Shown here piece after piece: positions 1-6,189 of a DNA stretch of 13,975 nt (positions are counted from its first letter, which is position 1; the number at the start of each line of letters is the position of its first letter). Origin of the DNA: Chthoniobacterales bacterium (GTDB lineage Bacteria > Verrucomicrobiota > Verrucomicrobiia > Chthoniobacterales > UBA10450); NCBI GenBank assembly GCA_013695905.1, contig JACCZQ010000126.1:1-13975 (forward strand). The letters run 5' to 3'. The notes under the pieces were generated by a model that had not been told where the DNA came from, searched no databases, and saw only the letters and a list, made by a program, of their open reading frames with translations. The position numbers were made by a program, and so were the translations under genes.

Positions 1-77
1 GTCCATGGACCGCCGCTACAGAAGAAGCCCCATCACGGGCGTGCCGCGTGCAAGCGCCGTAACTACGCCTAACTAAG

Positions 78-473
78 CTAAGAAAACCGCCTTGCGATCA
101 CGTGGCCGAGCCAGACTGCTGCCAGACCGAGGAACAGGGTGGCACCGGAATATGCCGCGGCCGCACCGACACGCCCAGCCTGCAGCAGGAGCATCGTTTG
201 CAGACTGAAGAATGAGAACGTGGTGAGCCCTCCACAAAATCCTGCGAGCAGAAACTGCCGGGTCGCGGCGCTGACAAACAAACGCGCGGTCGGTGCCGTG
301 CACGTGGCGAGAAAGCCGATCAGAAACGACCCCGCGATGTTCACCGTCAGCACCCCGAAAGGAAAATGGTCGCCGAGGATTCTTAGCATCGCGACGCCAA
401 TCACCACGCGCGCCACGCCGCCGAGACCGCTCCCCACCGCGACTGCGAACGCGACTCTCACCTCCGGCGGCAA
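78..473 (-). CDS. crcB: CrcB/Fluc fluoride channel, subunit with intact Phe box
   Basis: This is a small four-helix membrane protein (131 aa) of the CrcB/Fluc family, which exports fluoride through dual-topology dimers in the inner membrane. Visible family marks are the N-terminal glycine-rich segment with Arg22 (GSGLGGVAR), the pore Asn45 in TVNIAGSF, and GFCGGLTTFSFF, where Phe86 and Phe89 match the two Phe-box positions that line the fluoride path. Length is normal for the family. It is the last gene of a crcB-DUF190-crcB operon and begins just after the DUF190 stop. The start taken is TTG at 471-473. No in-frame ATG fits and no good ribosome site is visible, so translation may depend on coupling to DUF190. 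The family call is secure; the exact start is not. Confidence 0.9.
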   Translation of the reverse strand: MPPEVRVAFAVAVGSGLGGVARVVIGVAMLRILGDHFPFGVLTVNIAGSFLIGFLATCTAPTARLFVSAATRQFLLAGFCGGLTTFSFFSLQTMLLLQAGRVGAAAAYSGATLFLGLAAVWLGHVIARRFS

Positions 474-477
474 GTCA

Positions 478-831
478 TCACTGAACCGGCTTATCCGAGC
501 TCGCCCGGTAACGGATGATCTCCACCGTCTCGAGCGTGATCAAGCCATCCTGCACCACCGCGGCCAGTTCCGGCAGAAACGCGCGGATCTTCTCTTCGGT
601 ATCGACGATCTCAATGATCAGCGGCAGATCTTCCGATAACCGGAGAATCTTCGCCGTATGCAAGTGGCTCCGCGCGCCAAAACCCATCGGGCCGCGGAGC
701 ACCGTCGCGCCCGCCAGGCCGTGCTCGCGCGCCTTGAGCACGATCGCCTGGTAAAGCGGTTGCCGATCGGCGCGATCGTTTTCGCCAATGAAGATCCGCA
801 GCAGTTTGCCTGGTCCGTTTTCTTTCATCAT
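478..831 (-). CDS. DUF190 family protein in the fluoride operon
   Basis: This soluble protein of about 117 aa belongs to the DUF190 family, whose members often sit beside crcB and have a PII-like ferredoxin fold. Visible marks are KLLRIFIGENDR near the N-terminus, the segment YQAIVLKAREHGLAGATVLRG typical of the family (tyrosine through the glycine-rich turn), GFGARSHLHTAKILRLSEDLP, and a C-terminal VETVEII-like strand (LETVEIIRY). I chose the ATG at 829-831 because AAAGGGG lies just upstream; ATGs at 843 and 828 are possible. It lies between two crcB genes with gaps of a few bases, so it is co-transcribed with them. A regulatory or accessory role in fluoride export is inferred from context. 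The molecular function is not known to me. Confidence 0.88.
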   Translation of the reverse strand: MMKENGPGKLLRIFIGENDRADRQPLYQAIVLKAREHGLAGATVLRGPMGFGARSHLHTAKILRLSEDLPLIIEIVDTEEKIRAFLPELAAVVQDGLITLETVEIIRYRASSDKPVQ

Positions 832-847
832 TGCCCCTTTCATCAAA

Positions 848-1237
848 CTACCGTGCCCAGCCGCTGCCGAGAGCAGCTCCGGCTGCCACCGCGCCGAGAC
901 AAAGCAGCCACGAGCCGCCGAGGTGCAGCGCCGCGCTCCGCCATTCGCCGTCCTGGAGCAGCGCGAACGTATTGAGCGTAAACGAGGAAACCGTGGTGTA
1001 ACCGCCGAGCACACCGAACATTAAAAAATCCCGCAGCAACGACGGCTGCGCCAGCGGTCCCGCTGACCACGGGGCGGTCCAGACGATTCCCATTACCAAC
1101 GCGCCGGTCACATTCACCACCATTGTGCCGGTGGGGAACCGCTCCCCGAAACGCCGGGCGACAAACCCGGAGACTGCATGGCGCGTGAGCCCGCCGATCG
1201 CACTGCCGACGAAGGTCAGGAGCAGCAGCGTGCCCAT
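848..1237 (-). CDS. crcB: CrcB/Fluc fluoride channel, subunit with altered Phe box
   Basis: This is the second CrcB/Fluc subunit, 129 aa from the chosen start. It has the glycine-rich N-terminus with Arg19 (GSAIGGLTRH), Asn42 in MVVNVTGA, and GVLGGYTTVSSF. Where CrcB proteins normally read TTFSxF, this one has Val83 in place of the first Phe-box phenylalanine and keeps Phe86. The downstream paralogue has both, so the pair is probably a heterodimer with unequal pores (inference). I chose the ATG at 1235-1237 because GGAGA lies about 9 bases upstream; the ATGs at 1255 and 1252 have no ribosome site. It is the first gene of the operon and lies directly downstream of a fluoride riboswitch on the same strand. 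Confidence 0.9.
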   Translation of the reverse strand: MGTLLLLTFVGSAIGGLTRHAVSGFVARRFGERFPTGTMVVNVTGALVMGIVWTAPWSAGPLAQPSLLRDFLMFGVLGGYTTVSSFTLNTFALLQDGEWRSAALHLGGSWLLCLGAVAAGAALGSGWAR

Positions 1238-1285
1238 CGGGAATGTCTCCATCATTGCGATCGTTTCATGAATCCTGCCGAGAAA

Positions 1286-1355
1286 CAGGAATCATCAGCC
1301 GCGGCCGAGGCCGGGCGGTTCCCCGAGCGAGCTCGGGCGGCAGAAATCCATTGCC
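1286..1355 (-). promoter_or_regulatory. Fluoride riboswitch (crcB RNA motif)
   Basis: Read on the minus strand, the 5' leader of the crcB operon contains the conserved blocks of the crcB RNA motif in the right order: GGCAATGGATTTCTGCC (1339-1355, with a GGCA/TGCC stem), an inserted hairpin CCCGAGC/GCTCGGG, AACCGCC, then GGCTGATGATTCCTG (1286-1300). The family consensus, as I remember it, has GGcGAUGGaGUUCGCC, AACCGCC and GGCUGAUGACUCCUAC. The pairing between the GGA of the first block and the TCC of the last is short, with a T-T mismatch. The motif ends about 50 bases before the crcB start, so translational control is plausible. The fit of motif and downstream gene makes this confident. Confidence 0.85.
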
Positions 1356-1767
1356 GTCTGCCGGAGGTGATAGCGGCTTCCCCACGGCGCGTCAAGCCCG
1401 CCCGGCGCAGAGCTGCACCACGAAAGAACCATCCGTCGGCGCCATAGATTTCGAATCTAAGGCAACGAAAAATTCCACCTCACCCATCAGAAATCGCGGT
1501 GCAGCTCTGCTCGCGATCGCCGCCAGTCTCGTCCTCTGTTTCAGTTCCGCAGTTTTCGCCGGTGAAGATGTGCCGGTGGCGAAACTGCCGGAGCCGGTCA
1601 CGAAAGCGATCATGGAACGGTTCCCCAAAGCCGAGCTGATCAAGGCCGAGAAGGAGACCGACGACGGCAAGGTGAAATACGAGGTGAAGATCCGCACCGA
1701 AGGAAAAGAGAAGGAAGTCGATGTCTCGGCCGAGGGAGTGATCCTCAAGGTCGATGACGAAGATTGA
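1351..1767 (+). CDS. Exported PepSY-like small protein (start uncertain)
   Basis: The supported part runs from about 1490 to the stop: a signal peptide (RNRGAALLAIAASLVLCFSSAVFA, cleavage likely before GED) followed by about 64 residues of PepSY-like character (LPEPVTKAIMERFPKAELIKAE, then KYEVKI and KEVDVSAEGVIL). PepSY-like domains of this kind occur in small periplasmic proteins and may bind or inhibit other proteins; the ligand here is unknown. The start is a problem. No ATG, GTG or TTG lies close to the signal peptide. In-frame choices are TTG at 1351 (given here), ATG at 1243, or a non-standard codon such as ATC at 1485-1487. The longer forms read antisense through the fluoride riboswitch, which makes them unlikely. 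It is a lone gene, convergent with the VOC gene. Confidence 0.7.
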   Translation: MPSAGGDSGFPTARQARPAQSCTTKEPSVGAIDFESKATKNSTSPIRNRGAALLAIAASLVLCFSSAVFAGEDVPVAKLPEPVTKAIMERFPKAELIKAEKETDDGKVKYEVKIRTEGKEKEVDVSAEGVILKVDDED

Positions 1768-1777
1768 GCTCAGACTT

Positions 1778-1797
1778 GGCGACGACGGCGCGTCGCC
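1778..1797. terminator. Hairpin between convergent genes
   Basis: A perfect 7-bp stem, GGCGACG / CGTCGCC with a 6-base loop, sits in the 39-base gap between the stops of the plus-strand PepSY-like gene and the minus-strand VOC gene. There is no T-run on either side, so it is a weak candidate for a bidirectional terminator and is called mainly on position. Confidence 0.4.
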
Positions 1798-1806
1798 CTC
1801 CACCAA

Positions 1807-2181
1807 TTACTCCTCGTCGCCGACAACGAGGTGAATGATACCTGACGGATCGGAAATCCAGAAGCCGTCGAAATCTTCCCGGAGCTGCTCCACTTCATCC
1901 CGGCGGGGAACGCCGTTGATCTTCAGGTACGACGCGGCGGCTTCGGTGTCGTTCGTTTCCAGCTCCAGCCAGATGTCGGGATGGCTGAGGTTCGGCACCC
2001 GATCGAGCCAGAGCCGGTTCGGTCCGAATTGAAAAATGCAGCCGTCCGCCTCTTCCTCGATGAGCGGCAGCCCGAGCGTGTCGCGGTAAAACGCCACCAT
2101 CTGCTCGTAAGTGTGCGACGGGCATTTGATGGCGATGTTCGCGCCGCCGGAAAATTGCGGACCATTGACGTTGGCAACCAT
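1807..2181 (-). CDS. VOC/glyoxalase-fold protein
   Basis: This 124-aa protein has the single-domain vicinal oxygen chelate fold. It shows the pattern of a first half with an N-terminal strand (GGANIAIKC), a helix (YEQMVAFYRDTLGLPLIEE) and the strand CIFQFGPNRLWLDRV. A second half follows with WLELETND, a second helix, and FWISDPSGIIHLVVGDEE ending the domain. VOC proteins include glyoxalases, dioxygenases and resistance proteins; nothing here fixes the substrate. The start chosen is ATG at 2179-2181, immediately before the fold begins; an upstream ATG at 2253 would add a non-conserved tail across an intergenic segment. It lies 81 bases downstream of fumC on the same strand and may be the last gene of that transcript. 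Confidence 0.8.
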   Translation of the reverse strand: MVANVNGPQFSGGANIAIKCPSHTYEQMVAFYRDTLGLPLIEEEADGCIFQFGPNRLWLDRVPNLSHPDIWLELETNDTEAAASYLKINGVPRRDEVEQLREDFDGFWISDPSGIIHLVVGDEE

Positions 2182-2262
2182 AACGGGATTTTCGAATTTC
2201 GATTGTCGAATGGCGATTGCTGCTCGCGCCAGAAACAGGCGAGTCCCTGGCAATCCGCGAGA

Positions 2263-3681
2263 CTAGCCGCCGGCGGAACCTTTGCCGCCCGGCTCCGTCA
2301 TGGCCACCGGGTCGAGGGCAGCGTTGAGTTCCGCTTCCGGCAGCACCTTTTTCTCGCGGCAAATTTCGCGCACGGTGCGGCCCGTCGTTGCGCTCTCCTT
2401 CGCGATTTCCGCGGCGCGATCGTAGCCGATCTTCGGCGCCAGGCTGGTCACCATCGCCATGGAGAGCTCCACCAGCTCGCGGCAACGCTCTTCGTTCGCC
2501 ACAATTCCGCGCACGCACTTCTCGGCCAGAATCTCGGAGACGTTGCCGAGCAGCCGAATGCTTTCGAGGAGGTTGTGCGCCATCACCGGCATCATCACGT
2601 TCAGCTCAAAATTGCCGTTCGCGCCTGCCCAGGTGATGCAGGCGTCGTTCCCGATCACCTGCGAACAGACCATCATGGTCGATTCGCAGATCACCGGGTT
2701 CACTTTGCCTGGCATGATCGAGCTGCCGGGTTGTGTCGCGGGTAATTGAATCTCGCCGATGCCGCAGCGCGGACCGCTCCCGAGCCAGCGGATGTCGTTT
2801 GCGATTTTGAACAAACTGACGGCGATCGTCTTCAGATGTCCGCTCGCTTCCACCACCGCGTCCTTCGCGCCCTGAGCTTCGAAGTGATTCGTTGCTTCGC
2901 GGAAATCGAGGTCGGTGCGCTGCTTCAGATGGCGCATCACTTTCCCGGGGAAATCCTGGTGCCGGTTCAATCCCGTGCCCACCGCCGTCCCCCCGAGCGG
3001 CAGCTCCAGCAGCACATCGATCGCCTTCTGCGCCCGCTCCCGGGCGTAGGCGATCTGCTGCGCGTAGCCGCTGAATCCCTGCCCGAGCCGCACCGGCGTC
3101 GCATCCATCAGGTGGGTGCGACCAATCTTGATAATGTCCCAGAATTCCTTCGCCTTCGCTTCCAGCTCCCCCTGCAGCTTCTCCAGCTCCGGCAGCAAAC
3201 AACCCTGGAGCTGCTCCGCACCGGCGACGTGAATGGCCGATGGGATCACGTCGTTGCTGGACTGGCCCATGTTCACGTGGTCGTTCGGGTGCACCGGCTC
3301 GCGCGCGCCGATCGGGTTGCCGGCGAGCTGGCAGCAGCGGTTCGAAATCACCTCGTTCGCGTTCGTGTTCGTGCTGGTGCCGGAGCCGGTCTGGAAAATA
3401 TCGAGCGGAAAATGCTCGTCGAGCTTCCCCTCCACCACTTCCTCGGCGGCCTGCACGATCAACGCGGTGCGGTTCGCCTCGAGCAATCCGAGGTCGTGGT
3501 TCGCCTGCGCGGCTCCCCATTTAATCAGGCCGAGCGCGCGAATGAACGGCCGCGAAAAGCGATAACCGCTGACGGGAAAATTCAGCACCGCCCGCTGGGT
3601 CGACGCGCCGTAGAGCGCCGACTCCGGGACGAGCATCTCGCCCATCGAGTCCTTTTCCGTGCGGAACGCGCCGGACGTCAT
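2263..3681 (-). CDS. fumC: Fumarate hydratase, class II
   Basis: This is a class II fumarase (472 aa, normal length), interconverting fumarate and L-malate in the citric acid cycle as a cytoplasmic homotetramer without an iron-sulfur cluster. Family motifs appear in order: SGTSTNTNANE (100-110), HPNDHVNMGQSSND (131-144), GRTHLMDATP with the catalytic His190, and the signature GSSIMPGKVNP (319-329) with the catalytic serine and Lys326. GRTH rather than the GRTQ of aspartase favours fumarase, as does SGPRCGIGE. The ATG overlaps the stop of the upstream methyltransferase gene by four bases (ATGA), so the two are translationally coupled. A VOC gene follows on the same strand. No anomaly is visible in the coding frame. 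Confidence 0.95.
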   Translation of the reverse strand: MTSGAFRTEKDSMGEMLVPESALYGASTQRAVLNFPVSGYRFSRPFIRALGLIKWGAAQANHDLGLLEANRTALIVQAAEEVVEGKLDEHFPLDIFQTGSGTSTNTNANEVISNRCCQLAGNPIGAREPVHPNDHVNMGQSSNDVIPSAIHVAGAEQLQGCLLPELEKLQGELEAKAKEFWDIIKIGRTHLMDATPVRLGQGFSGYAQQIAYARERAQKAIDVLLELPLGGTAVGTGLNRHQDFPGKVMRHLKQRTDLDFREATNHFEAQGAKDAVVEASGHLKTIAVSLFKIANDIRWLGSGPRCGIGEIQLPATQPGSSIMPGKVNPVICESTMMVCSQVIGNDACITWAGANGNFELNVMMPVMAHNLLESIRLLGNVSEILAEKCVRGIVANEERCRELVELSMAMVTSLAPKIGYDRAAEIAKESATTGRTVREICREKKVLPEAELNAALDPVAMTEPGGKGSAGG

Positions 3682-4298
3682 TGAGTCGCGGAGGCGTGAG
3701 CGGGCTGCGGCATGGCAGCGGGATGGCTGGCGCCGTTCCGCGTGTGGGCTTTATCGAACACCGTGATGAACATCGGCGGGATATTTTGCAGGAAATACTC
3801 GGACTCCGCGTGCTGGAAGAGCGTGGCGTGCTGCCGTAGCTCGTTCGTCACCTGATAGATGATGAAACTGCCGCCGGGCCGGAGCGCGTCGTAGGTTTTC
3901 TGGAGCAGGATGCGTTTCTTATCTTTCTCGAGAATGCTGAACGGGATGCCAGAGAGAATGTAATCGCACCCCGAAATGCCGAGACGCGCGAGCTCGTCCG
4001 GCAGCTGGGCGGCGTCGGCATGGAAAACATGGACGCGCGAATCATCGGCAAACTGCCGCTGCAGATCGCGCGTGAGATCCGGATCCAGCTCGAACAGGAG
4101 CAGCGTGGAGCCTGACCCCAGGCGGCGCGCGATGGCGCGGGTGTGCACCCCTTCGCCCGGGCCGTACTCGGCAATCACCCGCGGCTCCGAGAAATCCATC
4201 TTGCTGCCGACCCTCTCCACCATCGCCTTGGAACTGGGGCAAATGGAGGCGACCTGAAATGGCCGCTGCAGAAATCGCTTAAAGAACAGAACGCTCAT
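3678..4298 (-). CDS. PmtA-like SAM-dependent methyltransferase (putative phospholipid N-methyltransferase)
   Basis: This class I S-adenosylmethionine methyltransferase (206 aa) has a short N-terminal segment FFKRFLQRPFQVASICPSSK, which resembles the start of bacterial PmtA-type phospholipid N-methyltransferases (PE to PC). It is followed by motif I VIAEYGPGEG (41-50), an acidic end of strand two (LLLFELDPD), HADAAQLPD, and SGIPFSILEKDKK in place of the usual catalytic-loop motif. The C-terminus (after about residue 185) is low-complexity and alanine-rich. The start at 4296-4298 is favoured because the conserved segment begins there; an upstream in-frame start at 4367 would add unrelated residues. 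It overlaps fumC by four bases. Substrate is inferred from family resemblance only; a related small-molecule methyltransferase is possible. Confidence 0.75.
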   Translation of the reverse strand: MSVLFFKRFLQRPFQVASICPSSKAMVERVGSKMDFSEPRVIAEYGPGEGVHTRAIARRLGSGSTLLLFELDPDLTRDLQRQFADDSRVHVFHADAAQLPDELARLGISGCDYILSGIPFSILEKDKKRILLQKTYDALRPGGSFIIYQVTNELRQHATLFQHAESEYFLQNIPPMFITVFDKAHTRNGASHPAAMPQPAHASATQ

Positions 4299-4391
4299 GA
4301 GGGTAAAAATAGTCGGCTGCTGCTGGCCTGTTGTCCAGCTGCGATGTCGCAGCGGCGCCACAGACAAATACTACCTTAAATCGCGCAACAC

Positions 4392-4412
4392 CCGCTCGTT
4401 GAGCGGTTTTTT
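4392..4412 (+). terminator. Intrinsic terminator with no gene upstream
   Basis: Stem CCGCTC / GAGCGG with loop GTT is followed at once by TTTTTTGTTT on the plus strand, a textbook intrinsic terminator. There is no plus-strand gene before it back to the PepSY-like gene at 1767, and the genes between run the other way. It may therefore end a small RNA or stop transcription antisense to the methyltransferase gene before the promoter at 4447. Confidence 0.7.
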
Positions 4413-4446
4413 GTTTCTCGGGAGCGCACGGAAGATATAGAAAGTG

Positions 4447-4472
4447 TTGACACCTCTTATAAAAGTTATAAA
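4447..4472 (+). promoter_or_regulatory. Candidate promoter with tandem TTATAAA elements
   Basis: TTGACA (4447-4452) matches a sigma-70 -35 box exactly. The -10 candidate TATAAA (4467-4472) follows after only 14 bases, shorter than the usual 17. The spacer holds a second copy, giving TTATAAA-AG-TTATAAA. The AT-rich block stands out from its GC-rich surroundings and lies just upstream of the HTH-receiver gene. Either copy could be part of a promoter or an operator. Confidence 0.45.
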
Positions 4473-4504
4473 CCTCCAGCGAGCAGAAAGGCTTGCTCGA
4501 TCCT

Positions 4505-5080
4505 ATGCCAGCTGCTGAATCTCTCCCCATGCACAACCTCCTTACGGTCAAGGAAACGGCGAAGTATCTCCGGATTCCTCTGCCGACCGTCTATTATCTG
4601 GTGCAGCGCGGGCAGCTGCCGGCGATCCAGATCGGCGGCCGTTGGCGCATCAAAAAATCATCGCTCGACAAGGATATCCTCAAAGAAGACAAGTCCGGCC
4701 AGCCGACCGTGCTCGTCGTCGATGACGACGAAAGCCTGCAGAGTCTCTTCAAACTTTTCCTCAAGAAGATCGGATTCAGCCGCGTTGTCGTCGGCACGGT
4801 GAAAGAAGCCCTCGTCGCGCTCAACAAGCAGAAATTCGACCTGCTCTTCCTGGATTTGAAATTGCCGGATGGACCAGCGGACGATGTTTACGATGCAGCG
4901 AAACAGATCGATCCCGAGCTGCCGATTGTGATCATCACCGGCTATCCCGATAGCGAAATGCTCGACCGGATTCTCGAGAAAGGCCCGGTCACCGTGCTGA
5001 AGAAGCCGCTCCAGATCGAGCAACTCCAGCAGACCGTCCGCATCCTCGGCCACAAAGACGCGGCCAGACTCGCGGCGTAG
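4505..5080 (+). CDS. Orphan regulator: N-terminal excisionase-type HTH, C-terminal receiver domain
   Basis: This 191-aa regulator has an AlpA/excisionase-type winged HTH at residues 12-57 (LLTVKETAKYLRIPLPTVYY, then GGRWRIKKSSLD) followed by a complete receiver domain at about 67-185. The receiver has the acidic pocket Asp73-Asp75 (VVDDDE), the phospho-acceptor Asp117 (LLFLDLKLPDG), the switch Thr145 (IITGYP) and Lys167 before Pro (VLKKP), so it should be phosphorylatable. The order is the reverse of ordinary response regulators, whose DNA-binding domain is C-terminal. No histidine kinase is in the window. The ATG at 4505 is preferred; TTG at 4493 sits almost on the AAAGG, and ATG at 4529 lies immediately before the HTH. 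It is convergent with the anti-sigma-like gene, 12 bases away. Confidence 0.88.
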   Translation: MPAAESLPMHNLLTVKETAKYLRIPLPTVYYLVQRGQLPAIQIGGRWRIKKSSLDKDILKEDKSGQPTVLVVDDDESLQSLFKLFLKKIGFSRVVVGTVKEALVALNKQKFDLLFLDLKLPDGPADDVYDAAKQIDPELPIVIITGYPDSEMLDRILEKGPVTVLKKPLQIEQLQQTVRILGHKDAARLAA

Positions 5081-5092
5081 GATTTCCGCCCT

Positions 5093-6178
5093 TCAGCGGC
5101 TTACTGCGCCCCGAGCCGCAGCATCCACCGGGACCGCTGCTTCGCCTGGGATCCTGGCGGTGCCGATCACACGAGCGGCAGAATCCTCCTCGTCGGCACG
5201 CGCACCACTCCGCTGGCTCAACTCCGCTGGTGCCGCAGCCGCTGGTGCGATGTAGTTGCCCTCGAACACGACTTCTTTCTTCAGGCTGGAGTTGTAACCC
5301 GTCGCCCGAAAGGTGAACTCGCTCTGCGCCCCGTCCTTCGCACGCTGAAGCGCTGCTGAACGAGGTCGCCGCGACGCCGGCGCCTCCGCAGTGAGGGATT
5401 GTTCCTTTCGCGCCATCGACGATTCCGCCGGGTCTGCGCCGGAGCGCGCGACCAGCTGCACCGTCCCCGTGTAGGTCGAACCGTCGGCATCAATCACCCG
5501 AATCGTGTTCCCCTCCTGCTCGATCTGGAATGTGTTTAGCACCTCCACCGCCGCCGCACTGGCGCGCGCGTTCCCGCGCGACGCCACGCCTGCTGGCGTT
5601 TGGGTAAACTGCTGACGCACGTTCGCGAACTCGCCCGTCTTCGGCTTCGCCTCCGCCACCACGCCTGCCCCCGCGATCTCGCTCGTCGTTTCCGGTTGTG
5701 CCGGCAGCGGAGCTGCGGCCGGCGCCGCGGGCTGCATCGTGGCGGTCGTCCGAGCGCTCTCCTCCTGCGCCTGGTTTGCCTTCGCGCTCTCCTGCGCCTC
5801 CGCCAGGCGATCTGCCATCGCTGTGTCTGCCCTTCCTGCAGCCGCAGGCGCCGTCGCCGAGTCCACAACAGCCGCGGGAGGTTCATTGATCGCATATCGC
5901 GCCGCATCCCCGACCTCGCCCGCGCGCCACCACAGCAACGGAAACCCGATCACCAGCGCTGCGACCGCCGCCCCGGTCACCAGCCGCGGCCAATACGCCG
6001 CCAGCCAGCTTGTGCGCACCGGCGCCTCCTCCACCCGCGAGGCGCGCGAGATCTCCTCATGCAGCCGTGCCCGCATCGGATTCGGCATCTTCGCCTCGCC
6101 GTCGCCGAACTGCGCCCGCCGCGCTTGCGCGGAGGCTTGCAGCAGCTCCTCGATCGATTTGTTAGGCTCGGGCGACAT
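5093..6178 (-). CDS. Membrane-anchored anti-sigma-factor-like protein
   Basis: This 361-aa protein lies 11 bases downstream of the ECF sigma gene. Residues 1-60 are cytoplasmic and charged, and 62-84 form one transmembrane helix (WPRLVTGAAVAALVIGFPLLWW). Residues 90-210 are an alanine/proline/glutamine-rich periplasmic linker. Two structured blocks follow: FQIEQEGNTIRVIDADGSTY (about 227-246), and FTFRATGYNSSLKKEVVFEG about 70 residues further on. The topology and position fit an anti-sigma factor that holds the sigma factor at the membrane and senses an envelope signal. There is no zinc-binding HxxxCxxC motif, and the short N-terminus is not recognisable as a known anti-sigma domain, so the function rests on context. 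The ATG at 6176-6178 has AGAG just upstream and starts the MSPEPNKSIEELL helix. Confidence 0.65.
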   Translation of the reverse strand: MSPEPNKSIEELLQASAQARRAQFGDGEAKMPNPMRARLHEEISRASRVEEAPVRTSWLAAYWPRLVTGAAVAALVIGFPLLWWRAGEVGDAARYAINEPPAAVVDSATAPAAAGRADTAMADRLAEAQESAKANQAQEESARTTATMQPAAPAAAPLPAQPETTSEIAGAGVVAEAKPKTGEFANVRQQFTQTPAGVASRGNARASAAAVEVLNTFQIEQEGNTIRVIDADGSTYTGTVQLVARSGADPAESSMARKEQSLTAEAPASRRPRSAALQRAKDGAQSEFTFRATGYNSSLKKEVVFEGNYIAPAAAAPAELSQRSGARADEEDSAARVIGTARIPGEAAVPVDAAARGAVSR

Positions 6179-6189
6179 GATCTCTTTGG

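Noticed and set aside
2191..2219. AT-richer stretch TTCGAATTTCGATTGTCGAA resembling scattered intergenic repeats
   Set aside because: Only one copy is in the window and its short self-similarity could arise by chance; not reported as a repeat without a genome-wide count.
1981..2749. Long plus-strand open frames opposite the fumarase and VOC genes
   Set aside because: They are antisense shadows of well-supported genes with arginine/histidine-rich, family-less translations.
2263..3681. Aspartate ammonia-lyase instead of fumarase
   Set aside because: GRTHLMDATP and SGPRCGIGE are fumarase-type; aspartase has GRTQ at the catalytic position.
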